Assembly (NCBI RefSeq): GCF_006740045.1 | Contig: NZ_AP019749.1 | Location: 1 to 64,000, forward strand | Direction: 5' to 3' | Origin: Comamonas terrigena NBRC 13299 | GTDB lineage: Bacteria > Pseudomonadota > Gammaproteobacteria > Burkholderiales > Burkholderiaceae_C | DNA: 64,000 bases | Shown here: positions 47,537 through 56,946 of the stretch, piece after piece | How positions within the stretch are numbered: position 1 is the stretch's first letter | Layout: every line of letters begins with the position of its first letter | The notes under the pieces: generated by a model | Seen by the model: only the letters and a program-made list of their open reading frames with translations | What the model was told of the DNA's origin: nothing | Database searches by the model: none | Translations under genes and position numbers: made by a program

Positions 47537-48745
47537 TCAGAGCACCTGCTGTGCGCGCAGTGCGGCCACGGCCTCCGGGGCCATGCCCAGCAGCTCGTGC
47601 AGCACCTCGTCGGTGTGCTGACCCAGGTGGGGCGGGGGACGGCGCACCGGCAGGCGCTGGCCGTCCATGGCATAGGGGGGCGCCAGCACGGCCTGGGGGC
47701 CGGCTTCGCTGTCGTCGAAATGGTGCAGCAAGCCGGCTTCCTGGGTGCGATCGGACTGCAGCGCGTCCAGCAGGCCGAACACTTCGCCGCAGGGGATCTG
47801 CGCGGCGCGCAGCCTGTCCAGCAGCTCGGCACGGCTGAAGCGCAGCAGCGCGGCTTCGATCAAGGGCATCAAGGTGGTGCGGTGGGCCGAGCGGGCCACA
47901 TTGGTGGCAAAGCGCTCGTCCGTGGCCCATTCGGGCTGGTTGACCACCTCGTGGCAGAAGCGCACGAACTGGCCGTTGTTGCCCACGGTGATGACCAGCG
48001 GGCCGTCGGCCGCCTCGAACACGCCATAGGGCACGATGGAGGGGTGGGCATTGCCGAACTTGGGGGGATCGCCGGCCTTGAGCAGCGCTTCCATGCCGTA
48101 GTAGCTGGTGATCATCAGCCCGCAGTCGTACAGTGCCATCTGCACATGGCGGCCGGTGCCGGTGCGTTCGCGCTCCAGCAGTGCGGCCAGAATGGCCTGG
48201 GCCGAGTACATGCCGGTGAACATGTCCACAGCGGCCACGCCAAATTTCAGCGGGCCCTGGCCGGCCTCGCCGTTCATGGCCATGATGCCGCTCTCGCCCT
48301 GCACCACCAGGTCATAGCCGGGGCGCTGGGCCTCGCCGCCGCTGCGGCTGTAGCCGGAAATCGAGCAGTACACCAGGCGCGGGTTCAGGGCCGACAGCTG
48401 TTCGTAGCCCAGGCCCAGTTTCTCGGCGCCACCGACCTTGAAGTTCTGCACCACCACGTCGCACTGCGCGGCCAGCTCGCGGGCCACCTGCAGGCCGGCT
48501 TCGGACTGCAGGTCCAGCGTGATGGAGCGCTTGTTGCGGTTGGCGCTGTTGAAGTACGAGGTGTTGCGCGTGCCCACGCGCACGCCCCAGTCGCGGGTGT
48601 CGTCGCCGCGGGCCGGGTGTTCGACCTTGATCACGTCGGCGCCGAAGTCGGCCAGGGCCATGGCGCACATCGGGCCGGCCAGCACGCGCGACAGGTCCAG
48701 CACGCGGATGCCGGCCAGCGGTTGGAGGGGGGAGGAGTTGTTCAT
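47537..48745 (-). CDS. CaiB/BaiF family CoA-transferase
   Basis: A 402-residue class III CoA-transferase that moves CoA between organic acids. The N-terminal LAGIRVLDLSRVLAGP, VIKVEHPARGDDTR and the catalytic Asp in QRPGYDLVVQGESG are all present. The start is the ATG giving MNNSSPLQPLAG, with an AAGCAGG ribosome site. It forms an operon with the Bug protein gene 66 bp downstream and is divergent from a LysR gene that probably controls it. The substrate is unknown. Confidence 0.93.
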   Translation of the reverse strand: MNNSSPLQPLAGIRVLDLSRVLAGPMCAMALADFGADVIKVEHPARGDDTRDWGVRVGTRNTSYFNSANRNKRSITLDLQSEAGLQVARELAAQCDVVVQNFKVGGAEKLGLGYEQLSALNPRLVYCSISGYSRSGGEAQRPGYDLVVQGESGIMAMNGEAGQGPLKFGVAAVDMFTGMYSAQAILAALLERERTGTGRHVQMALYDCGLMITSYYGMEALLKAGDPPKFGNAHPSIVPYGVFEAADGPLVITVGNNGQFVRFCHEVVNQPEWATDERFATNVARSAHRTTLMPLIEAALLRFSRAELLDRLRAAQIPCGEVFGLLDALQSDRTQEAGLLHHFDDSEAGPQAVLAPPYAMDGQRLPVRRPPPHLGQHTDEVLHELLGMAPEAVAALRAQQVL

Positions 48746-48823
48746 GCCTGCTTGTCTCATCGCCCGGGGTGCGGGCGGCAGATGGTTCAAGCCGCTGATT
48801 TTCGATATGTTTAATTATTTTGA

Positions 48824-48841
48824 CAATTGTGCTGATAATTG
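48824..48841. promoter_or_regulatory. Inverted repeat in the CoA-transferase/LysR divergent promoter
   Basis: CAATT-N8-AATTG lies in the AT-rich gap between the divergent genes, 27 bp upstream of the LysR start. It is a candidate binding site for the LysR-type regulator. Confidence 0.45.
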
Positions 48842-48867
48842 AAATGTATGTTGATTGAAAGTTGACA

Positions 48868-49767
48868 ATGGACGTGAACGCCCTGGGCCTGCTGGTGGAA
48901 ATCATCGATGCCGGCAACCTGAGCCGCGCAGCCGCCCGCCTGGGCATGAGCCGTGCCAATGTGAGCCACCGGCTGAGCCAGTTCGAACGCGATCTGGGGC
49001 AGCAGCTGCTGCGCCGCACCACCCGCCAGATCGAGCCCACGGAGCTGGGCCGGCGCCTGTACGAACACGGCCGCAGCATCCGCCATGAGCTGCTGTCGGC
49101 CGATGAATCGGTGGCCGCGCTGGGCCAGGCGCTGCAGGGCCGGGTGCGGCTGAGCGTGCCCAGCGGCTATGGCCAGCTGACCATGGCCGGCTGGCTGACC
49201 GACTTCATGCGCAGCTACCCCGGCATTGCGCTGGAGGTGATCTTCGACAACGCCATCGAGGACCTGATGGACGGCCGCGTGGACTGCGCCGTGCGGGTGA
49301 TGAACGACCCGCCCGAGCACCTGGTGGCACGCCATCTGGGGCCGGTGCAGTACGTGGCCTGTGCCACGCCGGCCTGCATGGCGCAGTGGGGGCAGCCACA
49401 GACCTTGCAGGCGCTGCTGCGCCTGCCCCTGATCGCCTCGGGCCTGACGGAGCAGAAGCTGCGCATGGCCGGCCTGCAGACCCTGGGCCAGGGCGATGCC
49501 GCCCTGTCCATGCGCCTGGTTTCGCCCAACTTCTACTTTCTGCGCGAAGCCCTGCTGCAAGGCCTGGGCGTGGGCCTGGTGCCTGACTACATGGTGCGCG
49601 AATCCATTGCGCAGGGGGCGCTGCAGGCGCTGGCGCTGCCCGCCGGCAGCCTGGACTTCCTGGCCACGCACAAATACCTGCTGTACATGCCCACGCGCTT
49701 CCAGACCCGTGCCATCCAGACCTTGACCGAGTACCTGCACGAGCGCGCACTGGCCGAAGCGGGGTGA
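48868..49767 (+). CDS. LysR family transcriptional regulator
   Basis: A 299-residue LysR-type regulator. The N-terminal helix-turn-helix (NLSRAAARLGMSRANVSHRL, about residues 17-36) is followed by a substrate-binding domain from about residue 90. The start was set at the ATG giving MDVNALGLL; a TTG two codons upstream is possible. It is divergent from the CoA-transferase operon, its likely target, and is followed after about 120 bp by a class II aldolase-like gene. Confidence 0.92.
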   Translation: MDVNALGLLVEIIDAGNLSRAAARLGMSRANVSHRLSQFERDLGQQLLRRTTRQIEPTELGRRLYEHGRSIRHELLSADESVAALGQALQGRVRLSVPSGYGQLTMAGWLTDFMRSYPGIALEVIFDNAIEDLMDGRVDCAVRVMNDPPEHLVARHLGPVQYVACATPACMAQWGQPQTLQALLRLPLIASGLTEQKLRMAGLQTLGQGDAALSMRLVSPNFYFLREALLQGLGVGLVPDYMVRESIAQGALQALALPAGSLDFLATHKYLLYMPTRFQTRAIQTLTEYLHERALAEAG

Positions 49768-49890
49768 GCGGTGCAAGCGGCGTCGGCCGCGCCGGTGGAT
49801 TGGGACATGCCCGCATGTGTCCGCTGCGGCACAGACAGCGCCGGGCGCGCTGCCTAGAGTGGTGCGCACGATCACCAGGAGACACCCCCC

Positions 49891-50673
49891 ATGAGCCAAC
49901 CCCTCCCCGCAACCCCGGACATCCCCAGCGTGCAGCATCTGGTCAGCCCCGCAGAGTGGCAGCTGCGCGTCGATCTGGCCGCCTGCTACCGGCTGGTGGC
50001 GCTGTATGGCTGGAGCGATCTGGTCTTCACCCACATCAGCGCACGCCTGCCGGGGCCGGAGCACCACTTTCTGATCAACCCCTACGGGCTGATGTTCGAC
50101 GAGATCACCGCCTCCTCGCTGGTGAAGGTGGACATGCAGTGCAACAAGCTGATGGATTCACCCTACCCGGTGAACCCGGCCGGCTTTGTGATCCACAGCG
50201 CCGTGCATGCCGCGCGCGACGACGTGCAGTGCGTGCTGCACACCCACACGCGTGCCGGCGTGGCGGTGAGTGCGCAGAAGCACGGCGTGCTGCCCATCAG
50301 CCAGCAAAGCACGTTCGTGCTGGCTTCGCTGGCTTACCACGACTACGAAGGCGTGGCCTTCCGCGACGACGAGAAGCCGCGCCTGCAGGCCGACATGGGC
50401 CGCGCCAACTTTCTGATGCTGCGCAACCACGGGCTGCTGACCTGCGGGCGCAGCATTGCCGATGCCTTTCTGTCGATGTACACCTTTGAAGCGGCGTGCA
50501 AGATCCAGGTCGATGCACTGGCCGGCGGCACGGAGCTGACACAGGTGAACCCGGCCATCGTGCAGGGCGTGTCCCAAGCCTCCCGGGTGCAGACCGGGGG
50601 CATGGGCGGGGCGTTTGTCTGGCCGTCGCTGCTGCGCAAGCTGGACCGTGAATCGCCCGGCTACCGCAGCTGA
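49891..50673 (+). CDS. Class II aldolase/adducin family protein
   Basis: A 260-residue protein of the class II aldolase/adducin head family, zinc enzymes acting on sugar phosphates or hydroxy acids. Metal-binding histidines are visible in HTHTRAG (about residues 111-117) and in MLRNHGLLTCG near residue 180. The N-terminal LVALYGWSDLVFTHISARLPG is typical. The substrate is not known; its neighbours handle organic acids. Confidence 0.9.
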   Translation: MSQPLPATPDIPSVQHLVSPAEWQLRVDLAACYRLVALYGWSDLVFTHISARLPGPEHHFLINPYGLMFDEITASSLVKVDMQCNKLMDSPYPVNPAGFVIHSAVHAARDDVQCVLHTHTRAGVAVSAQKHGVLPISQQSTFVLASLAYHDYEGVAFRDDEKPRLQADMGRANFLMLRNHGLLTCGRSIADAFLSMYTFEAACKIQVDALAGGTELTQVNPAIVQGVSQASRVQTGGMGGAFVWPSLLRKLDRESPGYRS

Positions 50674-50719
50674 GGCCGGTGGCCGCACGGCCTTCCCCAG
50701 CAGGGTGAAGACCGGACGC

Positions 50720-50757
50720 AAAAAAGGCCTGCCATGCACGCCGGTGCAGGACAGGCC
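50720..50757 (-). terminator. Terminator between aldolase-like and FAD-oxidase genes
   Basis: On the minus strand GGCCTG...CAGGCC with an inner TGCA/TGCA pairing is followed by six T residues. It lies 36 bp beyond the oxidase stop codon. An A run but no strong T run is present for the plus strand. Confidence 0.65.
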
Positions 50758-50792
50758 CTGGTGGCCCTTATGGAGCGGGCGCAGCGCCGGGC

Positions 50793-52205
50793 TTACAGCG
50801 TGAAGATCTTGCCCGGGTTCAGGATGTTCTTGGGGTCCAGCGCCTGCTTGATGGCCGCCATCATGGCGATGGCGCCGTCGCCGCATTCCTCGCGCAGAAA
50901 GTCCTGCTTGTGGATGCCGATGCCGTGCTCGCCGGTGCAGGTGCCTTCCATGGCAATGGCACGGCGCACCAGGGCATGGTTCAGCGCTTCGGCACGGTGG
51001 CGCTCGTCGGCGTTGTCGGGGTCAATCAGATAGCCGAAGTGGAAGTTGCCGTCACCCACGTGGCCCACCAGGAAGTAGGGGATGCCGCTGGCGTTGACTT
51101 CGTCGATGGACTCCAGCAGGCAGTCGGCCAGGCGGCTGATGGGCACACAGGTGTCGGTGGTGATGGAGCGGCAGCCCGGACGGCTCTGGATGCCGGCAAA
51201 GTAGGCGTTGTGGCGGGCGGTGAACAGGCGCGTGCGCTCCTCGGGCGTGTCGGCCCATTCAAAGCCCTTGGCGTCGAATTCGGCCGCAATGTCCTGCACC
51301 ATCTCGGCCTGCTCCTTCACGCCGTTGGGGGAGCCGTGGAACTCCATCAGCAGCATCGGTTCCTCGCGCAGCGTGAGGTTGCTGTGCTTGTTGACCATGG
51401 CCACGGTGGCGGCGTCCACCAGCTCCACGCGGGCAATCGGCACGCCCATCTGGATGGTCTGGATCACGGTGTGCACGGCGTCGGCAATCGTGGGGAAGGA
51501 ACACACGGCGGCGCTCACCGCTTCCGGCAGCGGGAACAGGCGCAGCGTGATCTCGGTGAAGATGCCCAGCGTGCCTTCGCTGCCTACCATCAGACGGGTC
51601 AGGTCGTAGCCGGCGGCGCTTTTCTTGGCGCGGTTGCCGGTGCGGATGATCCGTCCCTGCGCGGTGACCACTTCCAGGGCCAGCACGTTTTCGCGCATGG
51701 TGCCGTAGCGCACGGCATTGGTGCCGCTGGCGCGTGTCGACGTCATGCCGCCAATGGAGGCATCGGCACCGGGGTCGATGGGGAAGAACAGGCCCTGGTC
51801 CTTGATGGCGTCGTTCAGCTGCTTGCGCAGGATGCCGGGCTGCACCGTGACGGTCATGTCTTCGGCATTGACGCGCAGTACCTGGTTCATGCGGCTCACG
51901 TCGATGCTGATGCCGCCCTGCACCGCCAGCAGATGGCCTTCCAGTGAGGAACCGGCGCCATAGGCGATCACCGGCACCTCGTACTGGTCGGCCAGCTGCA
52001 CGGCATCGGCCACGTCCTGGGTGCTCTCGGCATAGACCACGGCGGCGGGGGGCGGCGCCTGGATGGAGCCCTCATCACGGCCATGCTGTTCGCGCACCGC
52101 CTGGGCGGTGGAGCAGCGGCTGCCGAAACGTGCGGCCAGTGCATCCAGAAAGGCTTGCGGGATGGCACGGGGTTGCAGGTGGAGGGCGGCAGTGGGGGCG
52201 TTCAT
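50793..52205 (-). CDS. FAD-linked oxidase (D-lactate/glycolate dehydrogenase type)
   Basis: A 470-residue flavoprotein oxidising a 2-hydroxy acid. The FAD-binding domain (about residues 50-225) has VIAYGAGSSLEGHLL and IDPGADASIGGMTSTRASGT. The C-terminal FAD-oxidase domain has GHVGDGNFHFGYLIDP and TGEHGIGIHKQ. The closest families by eye are D-lactate dehydrogenase (cytochrome-type) and GlcD. The start is the ATG giving MNAPTAALHLQP, with GGAG upstream. The exact substrate cannot be told. Confidence 0.92.
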   Translation of the reverse strand: MNAPTAALHLQPRAIPQAFLDALAARFGSRCSTAQAVREQHGRDEGSIQAPPPAAVVYAESTQDVADAVQLADQYEVPVIAYGAGSSLEGHLLAVQGGISIDVSRMNQVLRVNAEDMTVTVQPGILRKQLNDAIKDQGLFFPIDPGADASIGGMTSTRASGTNAVRYGTMRENVLALEVVTAQGRIIRTGNRAKKSAAGYDLTRLMVGSEGTLGIFTEITLRLFPLPEAVSAAVCSFPTIADAVHTVIQTIQMGVPIARVELVDAATVAMVNKHSNLTLREEPMLLMEFHGSPNGVKEQAEMVQDIAAEFDAKGFEWADTPEERTRLFTARHNAYFAGIQSRPGCRSITTDTCVPISRLADCLLESIDEVNASGIPYFLVGHVGDGNFHFGYLIDPDNADERHRAEALNHALVRRAIAMEGTCTGEHGIGIHKQDFLREECGDGAIAMMAAIKQALDPKNILNPGKIFTL

Positions 52206-52365
52206 AAGGGACTCCAAGAGGGGCCAAAAGAATACCACCCGGGTGCAGCCCTGTCTGCCACTGCGGCATCGCCAGACCGCGTGTTGGACGGGGGCTGCCA
52301 TGCCCGCTTGCGGAAGGCCGGAGCACCCGCGACAGGGCGCTGGCGTGGGCTGCGCGCACCGGCGC

Positions 52366-52737
52366 TCAGTGCTGCTTCAGGCCGTTGGAGAATTCTTCGC
52401 GGGACAGTGAGCCGTTGTGGTCCACATCGAACTGCTGAAAGCGTTCGGCCACGGCGGGAAAGCGCTCGGCTTCGCGCAGGGTGAGCTTGCCGTCGCCATT
52501 GGCATCGGCGCGGTCGAAAGCCTGGTCGGCGGTGGGTGCGGCACGCGGTGTTGCCGGCGCGGCCTGGGCCTGTTGCACCGCTTGGGACGGGGCCGCCTGC
52601 TGCGCGGGCGGAGAGGTGACGCTTTGCGCCATGATGGCCTGGGTGCCGCCCATGGTCAGACCGGCAAACAGCACCAGGCTGCGGGCATCGAAACCGTGCA
52701 GCACACGGATACGGGACAGGGAACGGGTGGGTTGCAT
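52366..52737 (-). CDS. Secreted EF-hand protein
   Basis: A 123-residue protein with an N-terminal hydrophobic export segment (about residues 20-38), an Ala/Gln/Pro-rich linker and two EF-hand calcium loops at the C-terminus (DANGDGKLTLRE and DVDHNGSLSREE). It probably binds calcium in the envelope. The ATG at 52737 has AGGAG nine bases upstream. The frame could begin three codons earlier at a TTG. It has no clear functional partner. Confidence 0.8.
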   Translation of the reverse strand: MQPTRSLSRIRVLHGFDARSLVLFAGLTMGGTQAIMAQSVTSPPAQQAAPSQAVQQAQAAPATPRAAPTADQAFDRADANGDGKLTLREAERFPAVAERFQQFDVDHNGSLSREEFSNGLKQH

Positions 52738-52902
52738 GCGTGCCAACTCCTGTTATCAAAACAAGGAGCACATTGCACAGCACTGGCAGGCCGGAAGCCA
52801 GTTTTTTTTCCCCTTGTTTCCCGCGTACACATGGGGGTGCAAATGTGTAACGCACAATGCGTGCTGACTTTGTTTTTCCCGCCATTCACCAAGGAGCAGG
52901 CC

Positions 52903-53472
52903 ATGGGCAACCGTTTGACACAGATCGCCACCCGGACCGGGGACGACGGCAGCACCGGCCTGGGCGACAACACCCGCGTGTCCAAGAACAGCCTGCGTCC
53001 GCACGCCATGGGCGATGTGGACGAGCTCAATTCCCACATCGGTCTGCTGCTGTGCGAGCCGCTGCCGCAGGACGTGCGCGAACTGCTGGGCGATGTGCAG
53101 CACCAGCTGTTCAACCTGGGCGGCGAGCTGTCCATGCCCGGCTACGAGCTGCTCAAGGACGACGGGCTGCTGCAGCTGGACAATGCGCTGGCGCAGTACA
53201 ACGCCCAGCTGCCGCGCCTGGTGGAGTTCATCCTGCCTGCCGGCACGCGCGCCGCCGCCCAGGCCCATGTGTGCCGCACCGTGGCGCGCCGCGCCGAGCG
53301 CCAGGTGGTGGCGCTGCAGGAAGTGGAGACCATGCGCCCCGCCCCGCGCCAGTATCTCAACCGGCTGTCGGACCTGCTGTTCGTGTTGGCGCGTGTGCTC
53401 AACCGGATGGATGGCGGTGACGATGTGTACTGGAAGAGCGAACGCCTGGCGCGTCTGGCCGCCGGCGAATGA
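52903..53472 (+). CDS. Cob(I)yrinic acid a,c-diamide adenosyltransferase (PduO-type)
   Basis: A 189-residue ATP:cob(I)alamin adenosyltransferase making adenosylcobalamin. The N-terminal ATP site TRTGDDGSTGLGD and the C-terminal YLNRLSDLLFVLARVLNR motif are intact. The start ATG is preceded by AAGGAG. It is divergent from the EF-hand gene. No B12-dependent enzyme or cobalamin riboswitch was seen nearby. Confidence 0.95.
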   Translation: MGNRLTQIATRTGDDGSTGLGDNTRVSKNSLRPHAMGDVDELNSHIGLLLCEPLPQDVRELLGDVQHQLFNLGGELSMPGYELLKDDGLLQLDNALAQYNAQLPRLVEFILPAGTRAAAQAHVCRTVARRAERQVVALQEVETMRPAPRQYLNRLSDLLFVLARVLNRMDGGDDVYWKSERLARLAAGE

Positions 53473-53609
53473 AGGTCTGCGGAGCGCTGCTGGCCCCTAT
53501 CGGCACGCTCCCCAGCAACGACGGCCTTGCTGCGGGATGCCGGAGCCTCCGCAGCCAGGCCACCATGGCTTTTGACCGGTGACAAGGCCGACCCAGGAGA
53601 TCCAGCAGC

Positions 53610-54515
53610 ATGCGTTTGCGGCATATCGAGGTATTCAACGCGGTCATGCAGACCGGCAGCGTCAGCGCCGCAGCGCGGCTGATCAATGTGACGCAGCCGG
53701 CCGTCAGCCGCACGCTGCAGCATGCCGAGCTGCAGCTGGGCTTTGCACTGTTCCAGCGGGCACGGGGTCGGCTCACGCCGACGAACGAGGCCCTGGCGCT
53801 GTTCCCGCACATCGAGAAACTGTTTGAGCAACTGGACGAGGTGCAGCGCCTGGCGGCCAATCTGCGCCACGGCCAGGCGGCCGACCGGCTGCAGGTGCTG
53901 ACGGTGTTTGCACTCAGCCGCGAAGTGCTGCCGCGTGCCGTGGCCGGCTTCCGCCAGAAGTACCCGCAGGTGCAGGTGAATGTGCAGGCCTTGCACACGC
54001 CCCAGGTGGTGTCGGCCCTGCTGCTGCAGGAGGCCGACGTGGGCTTTGTCATCAGTTCGGTGGGCCAGCCGGCGCTGGAGCACGAGACCCTGGCCGAGGT
54101 GGACATGCACTGCATCCTGCCCAAAGGCCTGCTGCCCCCGCGCAAGGTGCGCGCCGAAGGCATGGAGCTGGCCGACCTGGCGGATCTGCCGGTGGTGGCG
54201 CTGGATGGCAAGGACCCGCTGGGCATGCGCATCAACCAGGCCTGCCGCGAACATGGCGTGGGCCTGTCCCCGGTGGTGACGGTGCAGACCTACCTTGCGG
54301 CCCTGTCCATGGCCGAATACGGCCTGGGCGCCGCGATTGTGGATGGCTGTACCGCCTCGGCCGCCGACCGCCACAAGGTGCATGTGGTGCCGCTGCTGCC
54401 GCGCATCACCGTGGGCATCAACGCGCTGCATCTGGCGCAGCGCCCGGGCTCGGTGCTGGCGCGCGCCATGACCCAGGAAATGCGCAAGGCGCTGCGCGAG
54501 CTGCTGGGCGACTAG
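53610..54515 (+). CDS. LysR family transcriptional regulator
   Basis: A 301-residue LysR-type regulator with an N-terminal helix-turn-helix (SVSAAARLINVTQPAVSRTL, about residues 17-36) and a typical effector domain (VLTVFALSREVLPRAVAGF onward). It converges on a D-amino-acid dehydrogenase gene, so it may control the D-amino-acid module at 54.5-57.7 kb. That link is inferred from proximity only. Confidence 0.92.
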   Translation: MRLRHIEVFNAVMQTGSVSAAARLINVTQPAVSRTLQHAELQLGFALFQRARGRLTPTNEALALFPHIEKLFEQLDEVQRLAANLRHGQAADRLQVLTVFALSREVLPRAVAGFRQKYPQVQVNVQALHTPQVVSALLLQEADVGFVISSVGQPALEHETLAEVDMHCILPKGLLPPRKVRAEGMELADLADLPVVALDGKDPLGMRINQACREHGVGLSPVVTVQTYLAALSMAEYGLGAAIVDGCTASAADRHKVHVVPLLPRITVGINALHLAQRPGSVLARAMTQEMRKALRELLGD

Positions 54516-54553
54516 GCGCCGGGCGACGCCGCGAAAGCGGCGCAGCCAGGGCC

Positions 54554-55774
54554 TCAGGCCCTGGCCAGCTGCTGCACCAGGCGCTGGGCCGAGCCAAAGG
54601 CCAGCGTCAGCCCCAGCGCGCCATGGCCGGTCTGCAGCCACAGATTGGCCGGGCCGCCTCGGGCACGGCCGGTGACCGGCAGGCCCATGGGGGTGGCCGG
54701 GCGCATGCCGGTCCAGGGCTGCACATCGCCGGTCTGCGCCAGCTGCGGAAATACCTCGCGGGTGGACTGCTGCAGGCTGGCAATCTTGCCGGCATCCAGC
54801 GTGGTGTCGTGGCCCACGATCTCCACCATGCCTGCCACGCGCACGCGATCGCCAATGCGGGCGAACACCACCTTGCGCGTGGTGTCGGTCACGCTGACCG
54901 TGGGACCGGTGTGCGGTGCCGCCGCGGCGTCGATGGTGATGCTGTACCCCTTGAGCGGGTACACCGGAACGTGCACGCCCAGCTGGCGTGCCTGCACGGC
55001 ACTTTCCCAGCCGCTGGCCAGCACAAACTGGTCGGCCGTGATGCGGCCGTTCGACGTGTCCAGTGCGGTGATGCGGCCGCCCTGCACCGCATGGCGGTGG
55101 ACCTGGGTGCCGAAATGCAGGTCCGCGCCGCGCTGTGCCAGCAAGTGGGCCAGCTGTTCGCAGAGCTTGCGGCAGTCGGCCGCGCTTTCGCTGGGGGTGT
55201 AGATGGCGCCGGCCATGCGCGGGGCATAGCTGGCCAGCGCAGGTTCCAGGCGCGCCACTTCGGCAGCATCCACCACCTGCTGCAGCGGGCCCGCCAGCGT
55301 GGCCTGCAGGGCCACCTGCTGCGCCGCGCCGTCCAGCGCCTGCTGCGTGGGGTAGAGCACCAGCTTGCCCGGTTGGTGGTGGTCGCAGTCCAGGGCCTCG
55401 CGCGCCAGCATGGCTTCGAAGGCCAGGCGGCTTTCGGCGGCCAAGGTCAGCAGGGACCGGGTGCTGTCGGCCGAGGTCCGGGCGTTGCAGGCACCCAGGA
55501 ACTGCAGGCCCCAGGACCACTGCCGGGGGTCGGCCTGCAGGCGGAATTTGAGCGGAGAGTCTGGCTCCAGCAGTAGCTTGGGCAGCTGTCTCCAGATGCC
55601 GGGATCGGCCAGCGGCTGCACATAGGCATAGCTCAGCTGTGCGCCATTGCCGCCGCTGGCCCCCATGGCCGGGCGCTCTGCGCGATCGACCACGGTGACA
55701 CGGTGCCCTGCCTGTTGCAGGGCATAGGCTGTTGCGAGACCGACGACGCCGGCACCGATGACACACACATGCAT
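54554..55774 (-). CDS. dadA: D-amino-acid dehydrogenase (DadA family)
   Basis: A 406-residue FAD enzyme that oxidatively deaminates D-amino acids at the membrane. The dinucleotide motif VIGAGVVGLATAYAL is at the N-terminus, and VPVYPLKGYSITI, WTGMRPATPMGLP and LWLQTGHGALG match DadA. The start was set at ATG 55774 because GGAGAAG lies nine bases upstream; ATG 55789 (adding MEKPQ) has no ribosome site. It is divergent from a binding-protein/racemase pair, suggesting a joint role in D-amino-acid use. Confidence 0.9.
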   Translation of the reverse strand: MHVCVIGAGVVGLATAYALQQAGHRVTVVDRAERPAMGASGGNGAQLSYAYVQPLADPGIWRQLPKLLLEPDSPLKFRLQADPRQWSWGLQFLGACNARTSADSTRSLLTLAAESRLAFEAMLAREALDCDHHQPGKLVLYPTQQALDGAAQQVALQATLAGPLQQVVDAAEVARLEPALASYAPRMAGAIYTPSESAADCRKLCEQLAHLLAQRGADLHFGTQVHRHAVQGGRITALDTSNGRITADQFVLASGWESAVQARQLGVHVPVYPLKGYSITIDAAAAPHTGPTVSVTDTTRKVVFARIGDRVRVAGMVEIVGHDTTLDAGKIASLQQSTREVFPQLAQTGDVQPWTGMRPATPMGLPVTGRARGGPANLWLQTGHGALGLTLAFGSAQRLVQQLARA

Positions 55775-56062
55775 TTGGGGCTTCTCCATGGTGGGGAGAA
55801 CTGTAGGTCTGCCGGGGGTCTGCGTCGCATGGCGTTTTGCACACAGGGTATGCCCTAGTGTTATGGAATTTGGCGCTTTCAAGGCCCCGTGCTGCGCCAA
55901 AAAAGTGCTTCGTGCACACACTCGATGCATGGCTGCACGGTCTTGGTGAAAACCCTTTGATCCCATAAACAAAAGGCATGGATGGGCGTGCAATTGGCAT
56001 CCCTCAAACGGCAGGACAGTTCCTACACTGGCCTGCACATTTGCAGCCAACGAGGGAATCAC

Positions 56063-56944
56063 ATGCAATTTCGTACCACTTTGCTTTGCGCCGCTCTGGG
56101 TCTGGCCAGCCTCGCAACCGCCCACGCCGACACCCTGTCCAAGGCCAAGGAAAACGGTCAGATCACGCTGGCCTACCGCGAGTCTTCGGTGCCCTTCAGC
56201 TACCTCAATGGCGGCAAGCCCGTGGGCATCACGGTGGACATCTCCAACGCGATTGCCGACGCCGTGAAGAAGGCCGTGGGCAAGCCCGACCTGAAGGTGA
56301 ACTGGCAGGCCGTGACCTCGCAGAACCGCATTCCCCTGCTGATGAACGGCACGATCGATGTGGAATGCGGCTCGACCACCAACAACACCACGCGCGGCAA
56401 GGACGTGGACTTCGCCATCAACCACTTCTACACCGGCACGCGTCTGGTGGTGAAGAAGGATTCCGGCATCAAGAACTATGCGGACCTGAAGGGCAAGACC
56501 GTGGCCATCACCTCGGGTACGACCAATCTGCAGGTGGTGCGCAAGGCCAATGCCGAGAACAACTGGGGTGCCAACATCGTGATGCCCAAGGACCACGCCG
56601 ACGCCTTCCTGCTGGTGGAAAGCGGCCGCGCTGCCGCGTTCGCCATGGACGACATCCTGCTGTACGGCCTGATCGCCAACGCCAAGAACGCCAAGGACTT
56701 TGAAGTGGTGGGCGATTCGCTGCAGGTCGAGCCCTATGCCTGCATGGTGCGCAAGGACGACCCTGCCTTCAAGAAGCTGGTCGATGGCGTGATCGGCGGC
56801 ATGATGAAGTCCGGCGAGTTCACCAAGCTGTATGACAAGTGGTTCCTGCAGCCCATTCCACCCACCAGCACGGCCCTGGGTCTGGCCATGGGTGACGCGC
56901 TGAAGAAGAACCTGGTCGAACAGAGCGACAAGCCCGCATTCTGA
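56063..56944 (+). CDS. Periplasmic amino-acid-binding protein (glutamate/aspartate type)
   Basis: A 293-residue ABC-type solute-binding protein. The signal peptide MQFRTTLLCAALGLASLATAHA is cleaved before DTLSK. The body (GQITLAYRESSVPFSYLNGG, DVECGSTTNNTTRG, AFAMDDILLYGLI) resembles GltI-type glutamate/aspartate receptors. GAGGGA precedes the ATG. No permease or ATPase gene is adjacent. It is followed after 2 bp by a racemase gene, implying coupled uptake and racemisation of acidic amino acids. Confidence 0.92.
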   Translation: MQFRTTLLCAALGLASLATAHADTLSKAKENGQITLAYRESSVPFSYLNGGKPVGITVDISNAIADAVKKAVGKPDLKVNWQAVTSQNRIPLLMNGTIDVECGSTTNNTTRGKDVDFAINHFYTGTRLVVKKDSGIKNYADLKGKTVAITSGTTNLQVVRKANAENNWGANIVMPKDHADAFLLVESGRAAAFAMDDILLYGLIANAKNAKDFEVVGDSLQVEPYACMVRKDDPAFKKLVDGVIGGMMKSGEFTKLYDKWFLQPIPPTSTALGLAMGDALKKNLVEQSDKPAF

Positions 56945-56946
56945 CC